A stretch of 64,000 bases of DNA from CAVTOO01 sp963736355 (GCA_963736355.1 CAVTOO010000003.1:78711-142710); one strand, 5' to 3'. Shown: positions 44,569 through 53,948, counted from the stretch's first letter. Translations and numbers: made by a program. Notes: generated from the letters alone by a model not told the origin.

Positions 44569-45881
44569 GCTTCCTACAATCGCGGCGATCACTGCCCAAT
44601 AGGCAAAGCGGAAATCGGATGCGACGCCGACCGCAAGGTATGTGAGCACATAGACCACCGCCGAGCCGGCAACGCCGAGCGCGAAGGCGCCGGCCGGGGT
44701 GCTGCGTCGCCGCCACGCCAGCGCACAAACAGCGATACAGGCCAGAAGCCAAACGCCGGGGCGCATCAGCGGCGTCGGTTTCAGCGCATCGTGCACCGAC
44801 TTGACGAACATGAAGGCCGGCTTACCGGCGAGCGGGATCTTCGATTGATCCTCGATGTCGACCGTCCACATCGTCAGGTTGTCGTTCGCCAGGAAATTCC
44901 AGAAGAACTGGATGCGATGACGCAGATAGGCGAGCGGATGCGCCATGACGCTGCGTCAGCCAGGCGCGCGACAATGCGGGCGTCCCGAACAGTCCGTCGC
45001 GCACCTCCAACTGCGCCATCACGAATTTGCACGGATCGCGCGTCCAGTAATTGTCCCATTCGGTCGGCTCGCAGTCGCGAACGATCCGAGACGCATCCGT
45101 AGCACTCCATGTGCCGGGAAACTGGTTCTCGCCGGTCACCCGGCTGATGCCGCCAAGGTCCAGCACCAGGATCGAGTGCAACGCATGCTGGCGCTTCGCG
45201 TCGAGCACGCCGTAATAGACGATCTGCGTCATGGCGAAGAACGCCGCCGCAAGCGGCAGCAGCAACAGCGCGGTGTGCTTCCATTTAAAGCCGTTCGGCC
45301 AGAGAACATAGGCAACGAGAACGGGCGCAGCGAAAATCGCATTGAGACGCAGCAGCACGCCGAGCTACGATCAGCACGAGCGCCAGCACCTGCATCGGCA
45401 GGCGCGCCCTGCTCCCGGCGCTCATCAAGACGATGGCCGCCGCCAGCAGCCATAACGCCGCGAACAGGACATCGCGCCAGATGATACCGACAAGAAAGAA
45501 GGCCGGAGGCATGGCGGCGAGCGCCAGCGGCAGGATGGCGGCAACGAACGAAATGCGCGCCAGCGCGAGCGCGAGGACGCCAAAGGCGCTCCAGTACAGC
45601 GCCGCCATCAGGATGAGCATACTCGCCGGACCCGGCGCAATCGGATCGACGAGACGCCACAGCTCGGTCATGACCGGCGATTGCCAGTCACCCCGAAAGC
45701 CCGTCAGGACATCGGCATAGATATATTTGGCGTCGAAAGTCATGACGCCGGGGTAGTACACCGCGAGCGTCAGGGCGAAACCGGCCAGCGCCGCGATCAC
45801 AAGCGCGCCGCGCCTCGACCGCATCGAGGCGGCGGCGCTATCCGCATCTACCGGAAAGAGTTCGGATTTGACGAGCGTCAT
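44506..45881 (-). CDS. Polytopic membrane protein (glycosyltransferase-39-like?), two frameshifts
   Basis: About 458 residues from MTLVKSELFPVDADSAAASM. Around ten transmembrane segments, for example ALVIAALAGFALTLAVYYPG, LILMAALYWSAFGVLALAL, HTALLLLPLAAAFFAMTQIV and GVWLLACIAVCALAWRRR. A soluble loop holds TGENQFPGTWSATDASRIVR and EWDNYWTRDPCKFVMAQLEV. The first loop VYYPGVMTFDAKYIYADVLT, with an early Asp, recalls GT-C glycosyltransferases, but this is uncertain. Extra bases near 45366 and 44951 split the frame. The C-terminus (SSEVGTGSREESASNKI) comes from a palindromic repeat. Confidence 0.7.
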
Positions 45882-46041
45882 GGCCTCGCCGACATGGCGC
45901 TCCGGGATCGATCCGTATCTCAGAGATCGATACGCCGGAGCCTTGGGCAAGAAGCCAGCGCGTACATCCGGCGCCAACCTCCGCTGGCACCGAGCTACAG
46001 GAGTTTTGTGACAGCAATGCTACGGGGCGGACGAAGGCACC

Positions 46042-46068
46042 GTCATTGCCGGGTCAAGTCCGGGCATG
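46042..46068. repeat. Short inverted repeat related to the insert in family A copy 1
   Basis: GTCATTGCCGGGTCAAGTCC and GGGCATGAC: the core CCGGGTCAAG-CCGGGCATG also occurs at about 1557-1576. Its ends TCATTGCC/GGGCATGA are inverted. Confidence 0.55.
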
Positions 46069-46079
46069 ACGCTGAGTGT

Positions 46080-46130
46080 GAGGTCGCATCCTTCGAGACG
46101 CCCCGCTTCGCGTGGCTCCTCAGGATGAGG
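46080..46130. repeat. Dispersed hairpin repeat, family B copy 4
   Basis: CATCCTTCGAGACGCCCCGC at the left and CTCCTCAGGATGAGG at the right. It lies just past the purU stop, as copy 2 does past mgtE. Confidence 0.75.
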
Positions 46131-46143
46131 CCGTGCTGTTTGG

Positions 46144-47004
46144 CTAGTCCGTAAAGACGACCGTCTTCTTGCCGTTGGGGATCACGCGATCCTCGAGGTG
46201 ATGGCGCACGGCGCGCGCCAGGACGCGACGCTCGATATCGCGGCCCTTGCGCACGAGATCGTCGGGGGTGTCGCGATGCGAGATGCGCTCGACATCCTGC
46301 TCGATGATCGGACCTTCGTCGAGTTCGGACGTCACGTAATGGCCGGTCGCGCCGATCAGCTTGACGCCGCGCTCATGCGCCTGGTGGTAGGGCTTGGCGC
46401 CCTTGAAGCCCGGCAGGAACGAGTGGTGGATATTGATGCACTTGCCGGAGAGCTTGGCGGACAATCCATCGGACAGAATCTGCATGTAGCGCGCCAGCAC
46501 CACGAGATCGGTCCTGGTGTCGGCGACGATCTGCGCGATCTGACTTTCCTGCTCGAGCTTGGTCTGCTTGGTGACCGGCAGATAGTGAAACGGAATATCG
46601 CCGAAGGCGAGATGCGCGAACGTCTCGCGCGGATAGTTCGAAATGATGCCGACAATATCCATCGCCAGTTCACCCGTCTGCCAGCGATAGAGCAAATCAG
46701 CCAGGCAGTGATCGAACTTGGAGACCAGCAGCAGCACGCGGCGGTTCTCGGCGCGGTCGCGCATCGTCCAGAGCATGCCGAATTTCTTGCCGATGGAGTC
46801 AAAACCCTGCGACAGCGACTCGATCGTCAGACCATCCTTCAGCGGCGAGAACACCACGCGCATGAAAAACTTGTTGGTCGGAATATCGTCGAACTGCTGC
46901 GCGTCGAGCACGTTGCAACCGGCCTCGAACAGATAGGTCGAGACAGCGGCGACGATGCCCGGCTTGTCCGGGCACGAGAGCGTGAGGACATAGGATTTAT
47001 GCAT
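46144..47004 (-). CDS. purU: Formyltetrahydrofolate deformylase PurU
   Basis: Hydrolyses 10-formyl-THF to THF and formate, balancing one-carbon pools. 286 residues, normal length. An N-terminal ACT domain (YVLTLSCPDKPGIVAAVSTY, AGCNVLDAQQFDD) is followed by a formyltransferase domain: LVSKFDHCLADLLYRWQTGE, DIVGIISNYPRE, VLARYMQILSDGLS, the catalytic INIHHSFLPGFKGAKPYHQA and GVKLIGATGHYVTSELDEGP with the catalytic His and Asp. Intact frame. It lies upstream of a repeat and is divergent from the methyltransferase gene. Confidence 0.96.
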   Translation of the reverse strand: MHKSYVLTLSCPDKPGIVAAVSTYLFEAGCNVLDAQQFDDIPTNKFFMRVVFSPLKDGLTIESLSQGFDSIGKKFGMLWTMRDRAENRRVLLLVSKFDHCLADLLYRWQTGELAMDIVGIISNYPRETFAHLAFGDIPFHYLPVTKQTKLEQESQIAQIVADTRTDLVVLARYMQILSDGLSAKLSGKCINIHHSFLPGFKGAKPYHQAHERGVKLIGATGHYVTSELDEGPIIEQDVERISHRDTPDDLVRKGRDIERRVLARAVRHHLEDRVIPNGKKTVVFTD

Positions 47005-47194
47005 GGCTTTGGCACCGATTGAACGCGCCGTGCATGCGACGATTGCCGCAGCCTGTCAACATCCATGGCGCGCCAGAGTTAAGCAATGACGGGAGTTTTG
47101 CGGCCCCACGGCGTGGGACATCGATGGGCGGCGCGGGCCATTGCGGGGGCACCAGCCCAAGGTTAAGACTGCGGCGAAGCGAGAGCCCGCCTGC

Positions 47195-48202
47195 ATGACC
47201 CCTTTCCTGCTGCAATATCTGTGCGACCCCGTAAGCGGCGCGCCGCTGGCGCTGACCGACGAGCGCCGCGACACCGACGGCAACATCGTGTCGGGCCTGC
47301 TGGTGGCAGGCGAACGGAGCTATCCGATCATCGACGGCGTGCCGCGCTTCCTGCCCGACGCGCAGGTGGCGCAATCGGTCGAGGCGTTCGGCGAGGAATG
47401 GAATTTCTTCAACTACGACGCCTTCAAGGCCAACTGGCTGAAGCACATCGCGCAAGGCGCGTTCGGCGGACCGGACTATTTCAAGGGCAAGATCATCGTC
47501 GATGCGGCGGCAGGCTCCGGCATGCATTCGAAATGGATGCTGGAGGCCGGAGCAAAGCACGTCATCGCGCTCGAACTCTCCGCCTCCGTCGACGGCGTGA
47601 TGAAGGAGAACATGCGCGGCGTGAAAAATTTCGACGCCATCCAGTGTTCGATCGACGCGGTGCCGCTCAAGGCCAATTCAATCGACGGTCTCGTGATCTG
47701 CAACGCGGCCATCCAGCATACGCCGTCGGTGGAGAAGACCGCGCGCGCGCTGTGGGCCATTGTTGCGCCGGGCGGCGAGTTCTCGTTCAGCTGCTACGCG
47801 AAATATCCGAACGACCCGGTGTGGATGGCGCGCTATCTCTTGGTCTATCGCCCGCTGCGCGCGGTCCTGTCGCGCGCCTCGTTCAAGGTTCGGCTTGGCT
47901 ATTCACGGGCGATGGCGCGGCTACGCTTCGTGCCGCTGCTCGGCCCGCTGCTGGAACAGGCGCAGTTCATGGTGCGCGGCGACGTGCCTCCCGGCGAGCG
48001 CTATCAGGAACGGCTTTATGAATCCGCCGTGCTCAACACCTATGACTGGTATGGCGCACACGCCCATCAGCATCATCTGTCGGCGCAGGAACTGGGCGAG
48101 ATCTGCGACCGGCTGACGCCGAAAGCCGCAAAACTCCTCAACCTCGACGCCTATCGCCGCCGCGGCATGCCGCCGGGATTGCCGCTGAGGCTGTTTAAGT
48201 AG
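47195..48202 (+). CDS. SAM-dependent methyltransferase with Trm112-like N-terminal domain
   Basis: 335 residues. Residues 1-60 (FLLQYLCDPVSGAPLALTDE, SGLLVAGERSYPIIDGVPRF) match a Trm112/YcaR-like beta domain, here with only one cysteine. The Rossmann methyltransferase core follows: KIIVDAAAGSGMHSKWMLEA (motif I), HVIALELSASVDGVMKENMR (motif II), DAIQCSIDAVPLKANSIDGL, ICNAAIQHTPSVEKTARALW. The end is basic. The target may be a metabolite, lipid carrier or sugar. ATG 47195 follows a GCGAGAG stretch. Confidence 0.87.
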   Translation: MTPFLLQYLCDPVSGAPLALTDERRDTDGNIVSGLLVAGERSYPIIDGVPRFLPDAQVAQSVEAFGEEWNFFNYDAFKANWLKHIAQGAFGGPDYFKGKIIVDAAAGSGMHSKWMLEAGAKHVIALELSASVDGVMKENMRGVKNFDAIQCSIDAVPLKANSIDGLVICNAAIQHTPSVEKTARALWAIVAPGGEFSFSCYAKYPNDPVWMARYLLVYRPLRAVLSRASFKVRLGYSRAMARLRFVPLLGPLLEQAQFMVRGDVPPGERYQERLYESAVLNTYDWYGAHAHQHHLSAQELGEICDRLTPKAAKLLNLDAYRRRGMPPGLPLRLFK

Positions 48203-48223
48203 ATTTAGCGGGGAAAGACGTGC

Positions 48224-48300
48224 TGGCGCGCTCGGAGAGATTCGAACTCCCGACCCTCGGAATCGAAATCCGATGCTCTATCCAGCTGAGCTACGAGCGC
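48224..48300 (-). tRNA. tRNA-Arg (anticodon TCG)
   Basis: A 77-base tRNA with encoded CCA. Acceptor GCGCTCG pairs with CGAGCGC, D arm GCTCAGCTGGATAGAGC, anticodon stem TCGGA/TCCGA around loop TTTCGAT, giving anticodon TCG, and a T arm with GTTCGAATC. All stems pair. Confidence 0.96.
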
Positions 48301-48435
48301 GTGCCGCCCTCAATAAGTGAATGGGACGGCCACGGCAAGGCTAACTCGCCAAGGCCACGCGCAATCCGGGAAGGCGCCCTCGTCCTCCATCGGCCGCGGC
48401 TCTCCACGACGTCATCCCGCGATAAACTGCCGGCG

Positions 48436-49347
48436 TCAAACGTCGAGCGCCACCATCGCCGCGCGCAGACGCGGAGCCGCGAAATCCAGAAAGGAGCGCA
48501 TCTTCAGCGGCATGAGCCCTCGACCGGCGTGCAACAGGCTAACGGGAAGAGGCTCGGTTTCAAACGCATCAAGGACGATGCTGAGGTCGCCGCGCGCGAC
48601 AGCCGTCGCCACCTGATACGAGATCAGGCGCGTCAGACCTATGCCTGCAACAGCAGCGTCGATCGCAGCCTCCGCGGTGGTGACCGACAGTCGCGAATGG
48701 ATCGGTATCATCATGTCGGATTTCGCCGGTGGCATCCTGAAGGGCCAGGCCGAGGCCCGCGCGACGAAATCGTGAGTCACGCATGCCATCCCGAAAAGGT
48801 CCTTTGGCATTTCAGGAACACCATGCGCGGCGAGAAAAGCCGGGCTGCCGCATACGACCTGACGCACTGTCCCGACCCGGGTCGCGGTCATGCTGCTGTC
48901 CGGCAAATCCCCGATCCTCAGCGCCATATCCACGTGATCGTCGATGAGGTGGACATTGCGGTCGGACAACACCAAACGGACATTTATGTCAGGATAGAGC
49001 GCGAGAAAATCGGTTACGACGGGCAGCACATGAAGCCGTCCAAAGGCAATCGGCGTCGTCAGAACGAGATCGCCTTTCGGTGCGCTGTATTCGCCTGATG
49101 CCGCGCGTTCGGCATCGCCGACCTGTTCAAGGATATTCTTGCTCGCCGTGACGTAGGCGGTGCCGGCGTCGGTCAACGCCAGCCGGCGCGTCGAGCGGAT
49201 CAACAGCCGTGTCCCCAGATGCGCTTCGAGCTCGGAAATATTCCGGCTCAAGGTCGGCAACGGCACATGGAGCTTGCGCGCGGCGGCGGACAGGCTGCCG
49301 GTTTCGACGGCTGCAACAAGCATTGTCATGGCTTGAAAACGGTCCAT
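48436..49347 (-). CDS. LysR-family transcriptional regulator
   Basis: 303 residues. The HTH is MDRFQAMTMLVAAVETGSLS, AAARKLHVPLPTLSRNISEL, with the linker EAHLGTRLLIRSTRRLALTD. The effector domain runs from GDLVLTTPIAFGRLHVLPVV to the C-terminus. The sequence YPDINVRLVLSDRNVHLIDD HVDMALRIGD (split for length) is typical of the DsdC/PerR-like branch (CrgA type). It is divergent from the CMD/PPOX pair, with 117 bases between starts, and most likely regulates it. Confidence 0.93.
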   Translation of the reverse strand: MDRFQAMTMLVAAVETGSLSAAARKLHVPLPTLSRNISELEAHLGTRLLIRSTRRLALTDAGTAYVTASKNILEQVGDAERAASGEYSAPKGDLVLTTPIAFGRLHVLPVVTDFLALYPDINVRLVLSDRNVHLIDDHVDMALRIGDLPDSSMTATRVGTVRQVVCGSPAFLAAHGVPEMPKDLFGMACVTHDFVARASAWPFRMPPAKSDMMIPIHSRLSVTTAEAAIDAAVAGIGLTRLISYQVATAVARGDLSIVLDAFETEPLPVSLLHAGRGLMPLKMRSFLDFAAPRLRAAMVALDV

Positions 49348-49464
49348 TCGATCCTTCCATAAAACGATAGAGTGGTTCTCGAATATAGATGATTATGTTA
49401 AAATATGAAAAGGCATAGCACTCTCCCGTTCCCGCCGCTGACTGCGGCCAGCAGGAGAAACCAG

Positions 49465-50010
49465 ATGTCACGCCTTTCCATCCCCACCCGCGAAGCCGCC
49501 CCAGCCAAATCGCAGCCGCTGCTTGACGCGGTCGAGAAGCAACTCGGCCTCGTGCCCAACCTCTTCCGCCTCGTTGGCAACAGCCCCGCGGCGCTCGAAG
49601 GCTATCTCGGGCTTAACGCGGCGCTTGGCCGGACACTCGACGTCAAGACGAGGGAACGGATCGCCATCGCGATCGCGCAAGCCAATGGCTGTGACTATTG
49701 CCTTTCGGCCCACACGTTCCTTGGGCTCAACCTCGCCAAGATCGACGACGGCGAAATCGCGCTCAACCGCAAGGGCCACTCCGGCGATACCGCAGCCGAT
49801 GCCGCAATCATTTTCGCCCGCAAGGTGCTCGAGACACGCGGACGCGTCAGCGACGCCGATATTTCAGCGGTACGCCTCGCTGGATTCACAGACGCACAAA
49901 TCGTCGAAATTACCGTCACCGTCGCGCTCAACGTGCTGACCAACTACGTCAACAACGTCGCCGAAACCGACATCGACTTTCCGATCGTTCAAGCCGCCGC
50001 AGCCGCCTGA
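49465..50010 (+). CDS. Carboxymuconolactone decarboxylase-family (AhpD-like) protein
   Basis: A 181-residue helical protein. The AhpD-type redox motif is C-D-Y-C followed by His at +3 (AQANGCDYCLSAHTFLGLNL). N-terminal helices LLDAVEKQLGLVPNLFRLVG and C-terminal VTVALNVLTNYVNNVAETDI complete the fold. Proteins like this act as thiol-dependent peroxide or electrophile reductases. ATG 49465 is chosen since the upstream 20 codons lie in the promoter region. It is followed after 64 bases by a PPOX gene. Confidence 0.9.
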   Translation: MSRLSIPTREAAPAKSQPLLDAVEKQLGLVPNLFRLVGNSPAALEGYLGLNAALGRTLDVKTRERIAIAIAQANGCDYCLSAHTFLGLNLAKIDDGEIALNRKGHSGDTAADAAIIFARKVLETRGRVSDADISAVRLAGFTDAQIVEITVTVALNVLTNYVNNVAETDIDFPIVQAAAAA

Positions 50011-50074
50011 CGCGCTTGCGGTCGGCGGGCGCCCTGACCCGCCGACCGTAAGCAGATCTCATTGGAGGCCGACA

Positions 50075-50698
50075 ATGCCCAATAAATTTCTCGACATTGC
50101 GATGACACCCAGCGTCGTTGCCGCGCAAAGCGCGCGGGGCAGCGCCGGAATTTACAACAAGCGGAGCGCTGCGCGGCATTTTGGCCCTGCTGAAGCTGCG
50201 TTTATCGCGGCGCGCGACAGCTTTTACATGGCCAGTGTCTCGGAAACAGGCTGGCCTTACGTTCAGCATCGCGGCGGGCCGCGCGGCTTTCTCAAACTGC
50301 TCGACGAGACGACGCTCGGCTTTCCGGATTTTCGCGGCAACCGCCAATATATAAGCCTCGGCAACATCGCCTCAAACGATCGCGTCGCATTGATCCTGAT
50401 GGACTATGCCAAGCGGCAGCGGCTGAAAATCTACGCTCGGATCGAACACCGCGATCTCGCCAATGATGCGGATCTCGCGGCCCGGCTTGCACTACCCGCC
50501 TATCGGGCCGTCGTGGAGGGAGCGTTTGTTCTCCACGTCGAAGCAGTCGACTGGAATTGCCCGCAGCACATCACGCCTCGCTTTACGCAGGAGGAAATTG
50601 CCGCTGCCAGTGCGCCGCTGGTCGCGCGGCTGGAAGCGCTCGAATCCGAAAATCGCGCACTCCGCGCGCGTCTTGCCGGCAAAGAACAGGACGCCTGA
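50075..50698 (+). CDS. Pyridoxamine 5'-phosphate oxidase-like flavin-binding protein
   Basis: A 207-residue split-barrel protein. Typical strands: AFIAARDSFYMASVSETGWP, YVQHRGGPRGFLKLLDETTL, GNRQYISLGNIASNDRVALI, LMDYAKRQRLKIYARIEHRD. The C-terminus (ASAPLVARLEALESENRALR) is a probable coiled coil. The FMN or F420-binding split barrel family includes oxidases and reductases of small molecules. Together with the AhpD-like protein and the divergent LysR it makes a plausible redox-stress unit. Confidence 0.9.
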   Translation: MPNKFLDIAMTPSVVAAQSARGSAGIYNKRSAARHFGPAEAAFIAARDSFYMASVSETGWPYVQHRGGPRGFLKLLDETTLGFPDFRGNRQYISLGNIASNDRVALILMDYAKRQRLKIYARIEHRDLANDADLAARLALPAYRAVVEGAFVLHVEAVDWNCPQHITPRFTQEEIAAASAPLVARLEALESENRALRARLAGKEQDA

Positions 50699-50746
50699 TC
50701 ACTGAATCAGAAACTGGAGGTGAGGGTTCACAGTCGTTTGCCGCCG

Positions 50747-51148
50747 CTACGATTGCGCGCCGGGGAACCATTCGACATGCGTGTCGATGGTGCGGCCGTA
50801 ATAGACGGCGCGGCGACCGGCCAGACTGACGAAATAGCCGACGCAGCCGGCAGCGGCGATGCGCTCGCAGAACGTGCCGTAACCGATCTCGCCGCGCTGG
50901 CTGGCCCGAACAGCCTTCTCGACGCCCTCGGCCGAAAAGACGTCCGCAATCGCGCCGCCATGCGTGCTTTGCGTGATCTCGGAGGTGCCGTCCGGCATGT
51001 AATAGGTCTTGGTGCCTGCCGACATGTCGGCGTGATAGCGCTCGACGCCGACCTCCATCAACCGGCGCACCACATCGGGGAACGTAATTCGCTGCTCGTC
51101 TGAGGCTTTGGTGATGTCACGTACGAGTTCCTTCACATGGGCGTCCAT
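50747..51148 (-). CDS. DUF1398 family protein
   Basis: A 133-residue cytoplasmic protein of unknown function. The family pattern is visible: ITFPDVVRRLMEVGVERYHA DM, then KTYYMPDGTSEITQSTHG, RASQRGEIGYGTFCERIAAA and GCVGYFVSLAGRRAVYYGR. It lies 47 bases downstream of the MarR gene on the same strand and is likely its co-transcribed target. Confidence 0.9.
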   Translation of the reverse strand: MDAHVKELVRDITKASDEQRITFPDVVRRLMEVGVERYHADMSAGTKTYYMPDGTSEITQSTHGGAIADVFSAEGVEKAVRASQRGEIGYGTFCERIAAAGCVGYFVSLAGRRAVYYGRTIDTHVEWFPGAQS

Positions 51149-51195
51149 GCCTTATTCCTTCATTTGCTATGGGGGACTGATCCGCAATCGCCCGG

Positions 51196-51667
51196 TCAAT
51201 CGATCGGAACGACTTTCAATGCGTGACGATGCACGACGTCTTTCATCACATCGACGATGTTCTTCCGGGCCGACGCGCTGAGATCGCCGAAAAACTCTTC
51301 ATCGTTGCGGTCGGCCAGCAGCAGCCAGCTCGGGCACCAGCGCGCGGCCCCGTCCCGTCAGCCCGAGCATCTGCGAACGGCCGTCGCCCTCCATGGCCTG
51401 CCGCGTGATCAGCTTCTTTGCGAGCAGACGATCCGCGAGCTTGGAGATTGCGCCGCGCGTCATGCCGAGCCGTTCCGACAAGACGCTCGGCTGAGCATCG
51501 TCATCGTAGAGCTCGCGCAGAACGACCCATTCCGCGACAGTGACACCCTTCTCCTGCACTTTCAGGGCGAAGGCGTGCGAGACTTGGTTGGACACGTAGC
51601 GAAGCCAGTAGCCGAGATGGCTCTCAAGCTTGCTGATCGACTTCGCTGTCATGACCGTTCCGTCCAT
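51196..51667 (-). CDS. MarR-family transcriptional regulator, frameshifted near the 3' end
   Basis: About 157 residues. The winged helix reads VTVAEWVVLRELYDDDAQPS, LSERLGMTRGAISKLADRLL, AKKLITRQAMEGDGRSQMLG and LTGRGRALVPELAA. One extra base near 51318 ends the frame early. Correcting it adds LADRNDEEFFGDLSASARKN IVDVMKDVV and a stop at 51196-51198, the usual C-terminal dimerisation helix of MarR. The start may be at MTAKSI (51652) rather than 51667. It is upstream of the DUF1398 gene. Confidence 0.88.
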
Positions 51668-51817
51668 TTGGTTGACTAGGAAACTATAACGGCACGCGTT
51701 CCCCGGTCAACTTTTTTTCAAAGCGTGGTGGGGCTATCTTGACGGTGGTGCAGGTTGCCCGTCGAGCGCGCCCTTAAAGATCGCGATGACGGAGGTGGTG
51801 CGGTAGCGTCCAGCGCT

Positions 51818-52057
51818 TCAGAGCCGCAGATCGAACGCCAAAAGCCTTTCCTTGTATTCCGCAGAGTGAGCTAATTCCTCGATCTGCGCGGGCGTCAGGC
51901 GCGTGCCGTCCACTTCAATGTCAAATGCGCGCGGTTCTTCGGCATTGGTCCATTTTCTGACGGCCTCAAACAGCGATGTTTTGAGGGGCTCATCAGACGA
52001 TCTATCACCGCCGAACAGAACGGTCGCTTGCCTGTCAAAATCCATCTCGCGCTCCAT
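51818..52057 (-). CDS. Small hypothetical protein (75-79 aa)
   Basis: Begins MDFDRQATVLFGGDRSSDEP (ATG 52045; an earlier ATG at 52057 adds MERE). The rest contains SLFEAVRKWTNAEEPRAFDI and DGTRLTPAQIEELAHSAEYK. It is acidic, probably cytoplasmic, without membrane segments. Similar short proteins occur in rhizobia with no known role. It is followed by about 150 bases with no gene before the MarR start. Confidence 0.55.
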   Translation of the reverse strand: MEREMDFDRQATVLFGGDRSSDEPLKTSLFEAVRKWTNAEEPRAFDIEVDGTRLTPAQIEELAHSAEYKERLLAFDLRL

Positions 52058-52118
52058 ATGGCGACGGGTTGGACCGAACGGCCCAACCCGCCTTTCAAAG
52101 CCTGAAGTCGACGTTCAA

Positions 52119-52391
52119 TTACGGCCGGTTCGGATCAACGCCGGCGTTCGTGTAGAAATTCTTGATGTGCGTTTCGCAGGCCACCGTATCCTTCTTGTCC
52201 ATCATGGCCTTCGCCAGCGTCCATTCCTTCATCGCCAACTCCTTCTTCGTGGCGTCGGTCATCTTGGCGTGGTGGGTGCTCATGAGAGTCAAATTCGCGT
52301 CCGTGCAGTCCATCGGGCCAGCAGCCGCCGCCGGAAGGATGGCAACAAGCGCGGCAAGCGTGACTGAGCCTAGCAATGCCTTTATCAACAT
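52119..52391 (-). CDS. Small exported hypothetical protein (90 aa)
   Basis: Sec signal peptide MLIKALLGSVTLAALVAILP with a cleavage site near AAAA-GPMDC. The mature part (about 66 residues) is helical with two cysteines, CTDANLTLMSTHHAKMTDAT and KKELAMKEWTLAKAMMDKKD, ending ACETHIKNFYTNAG. Similar short periplasmic proteins with this TDATKKxxAMKEW pattern are common in Bradyrhizobium. Unknown function. The ATG at 52391 is the only start that keeps a clean signal peptide. Confidence 0.7.
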   Translation of the reverse strand: MLIKALLGSVTLAALVAILPAAAAGPMDCTDANLTLMSTHHAKMTDATKKELAMKEWTLAKAMMDKKDTVACETHIKNFYTNAGVDPNRP

Positions 52392-52539
52392 GACGATTTT
52401 TCCTTGGCGGCGGAGTGCCGCCAAGGGAACATGGGCATCACAATTGACACGGCAACGCACAATAGATTGAGGCTGGTGGTTGGAACCAAACCGCTTCCAC
52501 GTGGCGATCTCTTTTTAATTAAATCACGGGGTCGAATGC

Positions 52540-52861
52540 TCAGCGCTTCTTCACGAACTCGGCGCGCAGCACGAGGCCCCGGATGCCGTCGAAGCGGCAG
52601 TCGATCTCCTGCGGATCGCCGGTCAGGCGGATCGATTTGATCAGCGTGCCGCGACGCAGGGTCTGCCCTGCTCCCTTGACGTCGAGATCCTTGATCAGCG
52701 TCACCTGATCGCCATCGGCGAGAAGGGTGCCGTTGGCATCGCGCACCACGACTTCACCAGCCTTGGCTGAGGCGGCCTTCTTGGCGGCCAGTCTCGCTGG
52801 CCGGCATCCACTCGCCGCTCTCGTCGTCGTACACGTAGTCGTCGTCGCCTTCGGCGGTCAT
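52540..52861 (-). CDS. PhnA/YjdM-type alkylphosphonate-utilisation family protein, frameshifted
   Basis: About 107 residues. The start frame gives MTAEGDDDYVYDDESGEWMP, then one extra base near 52793, then AAKKAASAKAGEVVVRDANG, TLLADGDQVTLIKDLDVKGA, RGTLIKSIRLTGDPQEIDC, RFDGIRGLVLRAEFVKKR. This is the PhnA C-terminal domain; the N-terminal zinc-ribbon cysteines of the full-length E. coli protein are absent, replaced by an acidic EWMP segment. Despite the name, the family's function is not settled. It is downstream of a LysR gene on the same strand. Confidence 0.85.
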
Positions 52862-52924
52862 TGTTGATTCCTTGCTGGATGTTGTCCGGCGCGTCACGCC
52901 ATGACTTAGGGAACGGTCCGTGGC

Positions 52925-53809
52925 TTATGCCACTTCCGATGTCAGTTCGTCCTGCGCGCCGCCGTCCTTGATGCCGATGTGCATGCGCACGAGTTCGGCG
53001 AGCGCCTTCGCCTCGCGGCTCGGCGAGGACGGCATCAGAATGCCCATGCGCGAGTTCGGCAATTCCGGCAGGCCGTCGGCCGGGCCGAACACTTTCTGGC
53101 CCGGACGCACCGCACCGAGCGGCAACAGCGTCAACGCCAGACGCGTGCGCACCATCGGCTCGATTGCGGAGTAATTGTTCGACACCAGCACGATGCGATA
53201 GTCGCGGCCGGCATCGGTGAGAATACGCTCGGCCGTCTGCCGCCACTGGCATTGCATGCCGCCCAGCGCCACCGGCAAGGGCTGATCGGTGTCGGTGCGG
53301 AATTTCGGGCTGCCGATCCACACCAAAGGTTCTTCGCGCACGACTTCGACGCCGGCAATCGCGGCGCAATCGGTGACGAGCGCGATGTCGAGATCATGCG
53401 CGCGCACGCGCTCCGACAGCGCAAGCGAGCCTTCGCAAACCACGGAGACCTCGACCAGCGGATGGCGGCCGGCGAAGCCTTCGAGAATTCCCGGCAGGAA
53501 CGGCTCGGCATAATCGTCGGGGATGCCCAGCCGGACACGGCCGGCGAGGCCTTTTTGGCCGATCTGCAGCAAGGCGGAGGCTTCGATGCGCAAAATCTCG
53601 CGGGCGAAATCGACCAGCCGGTCGCCTTCGTCGGTCAGGCGGACGCCGCGGCCGTTCTTCTGGAACAGCGCCACGCCCAATTGCTCCTCGAGCCGGCGCA
53701 CATGCATGGAGACCGCCGACTGGGTCTTGTTGACCTGTTCGGCGGCCTTCGTGAACGAGCCGGTGTCCACGATGGCCATAAAGGAGCGGAGATGGTCGTT
53801 ATCGAGCAT
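52925..53809 (-). CDS. LysR-family transcriptional regulator
   Basis: 294 residues. HTH: MLDNDHLRSFMAIVDTGSFT, KAAEQVNKTQSAVSMHVRRL, EEQLGVALFQKNGRGVRLTD. Effector domain: GRVRLGIPDDYAEPFLPGIL, VVCEGSLALSERVRAHDLDI and IVLVSNNYSAIEPMVRTRLA. A C-terminal tail follows. It is divergent from the DUF1127 gene (139 bases between starts), a frequent arrangement in rhizobia. Confidence 0.93.
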   Translation of the reverse strand: MLDNDHLRSFMAIVDTGSFTKAAEQVNKTQSAVSMHVRRLEEQLGVALFQKNGRGVRLTDEGDRLVDFAREILRIEASALLQIGQKGLAGRVRLGIPDDYAEPFLPGILEGFAGRHPLVEVSVVCEGSLALSERVRAHDLDIALVTDCAAIAGVEVVREEPLVWIGSPKFRTDTDQPLPVALGGMQCQWRQTAERILTDAGRDYRIVLVSNNYSAIEPMVRTRLALTLLPLGAVRPGQKVFGPADGLPELPNSRMGILMPSSPSREAKALAELVRMHIGIKDGGAQDELTSEVA

Positions 53810-53948
53810 GGCCAGAACCTATCTCATTTCCGGATGGAATGCATCTCAAACATTCGTTGGATTGATCGGTTCCCCGGTGAGATATTGAATCAGTCTTCTG
53901 GCCCCCAAGACAAAGGATGATTTCGAACGGCGGCTGATGGGATAGGAC

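Noticed and set aside
52701..53369. A 222-codon minus-strand frame
   Set aside because: It overlaps the LysR and PhnA genes in another frame and lacks any domain.
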